Assembly (NCBI GenBank): GCA_017469955.1 | Contig: JAFUFJ010000014.1 | Coordinates: 54,601 to 118,600 of the forward strand | Direction: 5' to 3' | Length of the DNA stretch: 64,000 nt | From: Prevotella sp. | GTDB taxonomy: Bacteria; Bacteroidota; Bacteroidia; Bacteroidales; Bacteroidaceae | In this document: piece after piece, positions 63,849 through 64,000 of the stretch | How positions within the stretch are numbered: position 1 is the stretch's first letter | Layout: each line of letters begins with the position of its first letter | Translations under genes and position numbers: made by a program | The notes under the pieces: model-generated | Told to the model about the DNA's origin: nothing | The model's database searches: none | Seen by the model: only the letters and a program-made list of their open reading frames with translations

Positions 63849-64000
63849 AAGCAAGATCCACACGCGACCATTGGAACCCGAATACCACACTCGCGGCAAT
63901 CAACACACTGACAAAAGATCCTGCTAACACCACCGGCACCAGACCCTGAGAAGCAGCAAAAAACAGAATCCCCGCCGATACCTGATTCAAAACGATAGTA
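63811..64000 (-). CDS. C-terminal end of a membrane protein (5' part outside window)
   Basis: The minus strand has an open frame from the window edge to a TGA at 63811, at least 62 residues. It is strongly hydrophobic (VSAGILFFAASQGLVPVVLA, GSFVSVLIAASVVFGF) and then RVDLAFTAVVFPLQSSR, consistent with two membrane helices and a short tail. It overlaps the end of sodB by 38 bp. Family not identified; a chance frame is possible. Confidence 0.4.
   Translation of the reverse strand, partial: TIVLNQVSAGILFFAASQGLVPVVLAGSFVSVLIAASVVFGFQWSRVDLAFTAVVFPLQSSR

Overview
The window looks like a chromosomal segment of a Bacteroidales bacterium, most likely Prevotella or a close relative. Reasons: nearly every promoter I can place has the Bacteroidetes sigma form (TTTG-like -33 box, 19-20 bp, TAnnTTTG -7 box) and there are no strong Shine-Dalgarno sites; there are T9SS-type C-terminal sorting regions, a BspA-like leucine-rich-repeat surface protein, a GT3/GT5-type glycogen synthase next to a short alpha-glucan phosphorylase, class III NrdD/NrdG, pyruvate:ferredoxin oxidoreductase and the menaquinone gene menA. 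I see no phage, plasmid or transposase genes. The organism call is inference.

Layout. 1-2.9 kb: end of a secreted T9SS-type protein, ribonuclease Z, a lipoprotein, MazG. 2.9-13 kb: valS, a DUF3078 protein, yidC, a DUF1846 protein, an S9 peptidase. 13-21.9 kb: an AlkZ-related-like protein, two paralogous MFS transporters and, between them, an operon of radical SAM protein (TIGR03916 type), DeoD and TIGR03915/DUF4130 protein. 22-28.7 kb: nucleotide operon pyrG, an amidophosphoribosyltransferase, carA, and a carB that encodes only the N-terminal half. 29-38.6 kb: an AAA ATPase, nifJ, a structured RNA ahead of a phosphoethanolamine-transferase-like gene, menA, an HD hydrolase. 38.7-43.8 kb: tRNA-Arg, tRNA-Asp and a minus-strand cluster (cstA, OMP, recR, membrane protein, GT2, GNAT). 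43.9-49.6 kb: a GHL10-type glycoside hydrolase and the Kdo operon kdsA-kdsD-PLD-LuxR. 49.6-57.3 kb: nrdDG and the glycogen genes. 57.5-64 kb: the LRR surface protein with a small downstream ORF, WG-repeat genes, superoxide dismutase, and the end of a membrane protein.

The most unusual content is between genes. At least seven intergenic regions carry degenerate tandem arrays with a unit of exactly 22 bp. Two of them (upstream of pyrG and upstream of the AAA ATPase) sit inside 353-bp elements that align end to end without a gap, each with ten units. Two near-identical 5-unit arrays flank the RNA/phosphoethanolamine-transferase segment as direct repeats, and a third 5-unit array lies between nrdD and glgP. 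A second class has a palindromic GTAYG-N3-CRTAC core and lies ahead of an MFS gene and the WG-repeat gene, in both cases followed by a related promoter module. Other points of note are a 47-bp perfect inverted repeat that gives two divergent genes the same promoter, and a promoter-to-terminator RNA whose main helix competes with its terminator.
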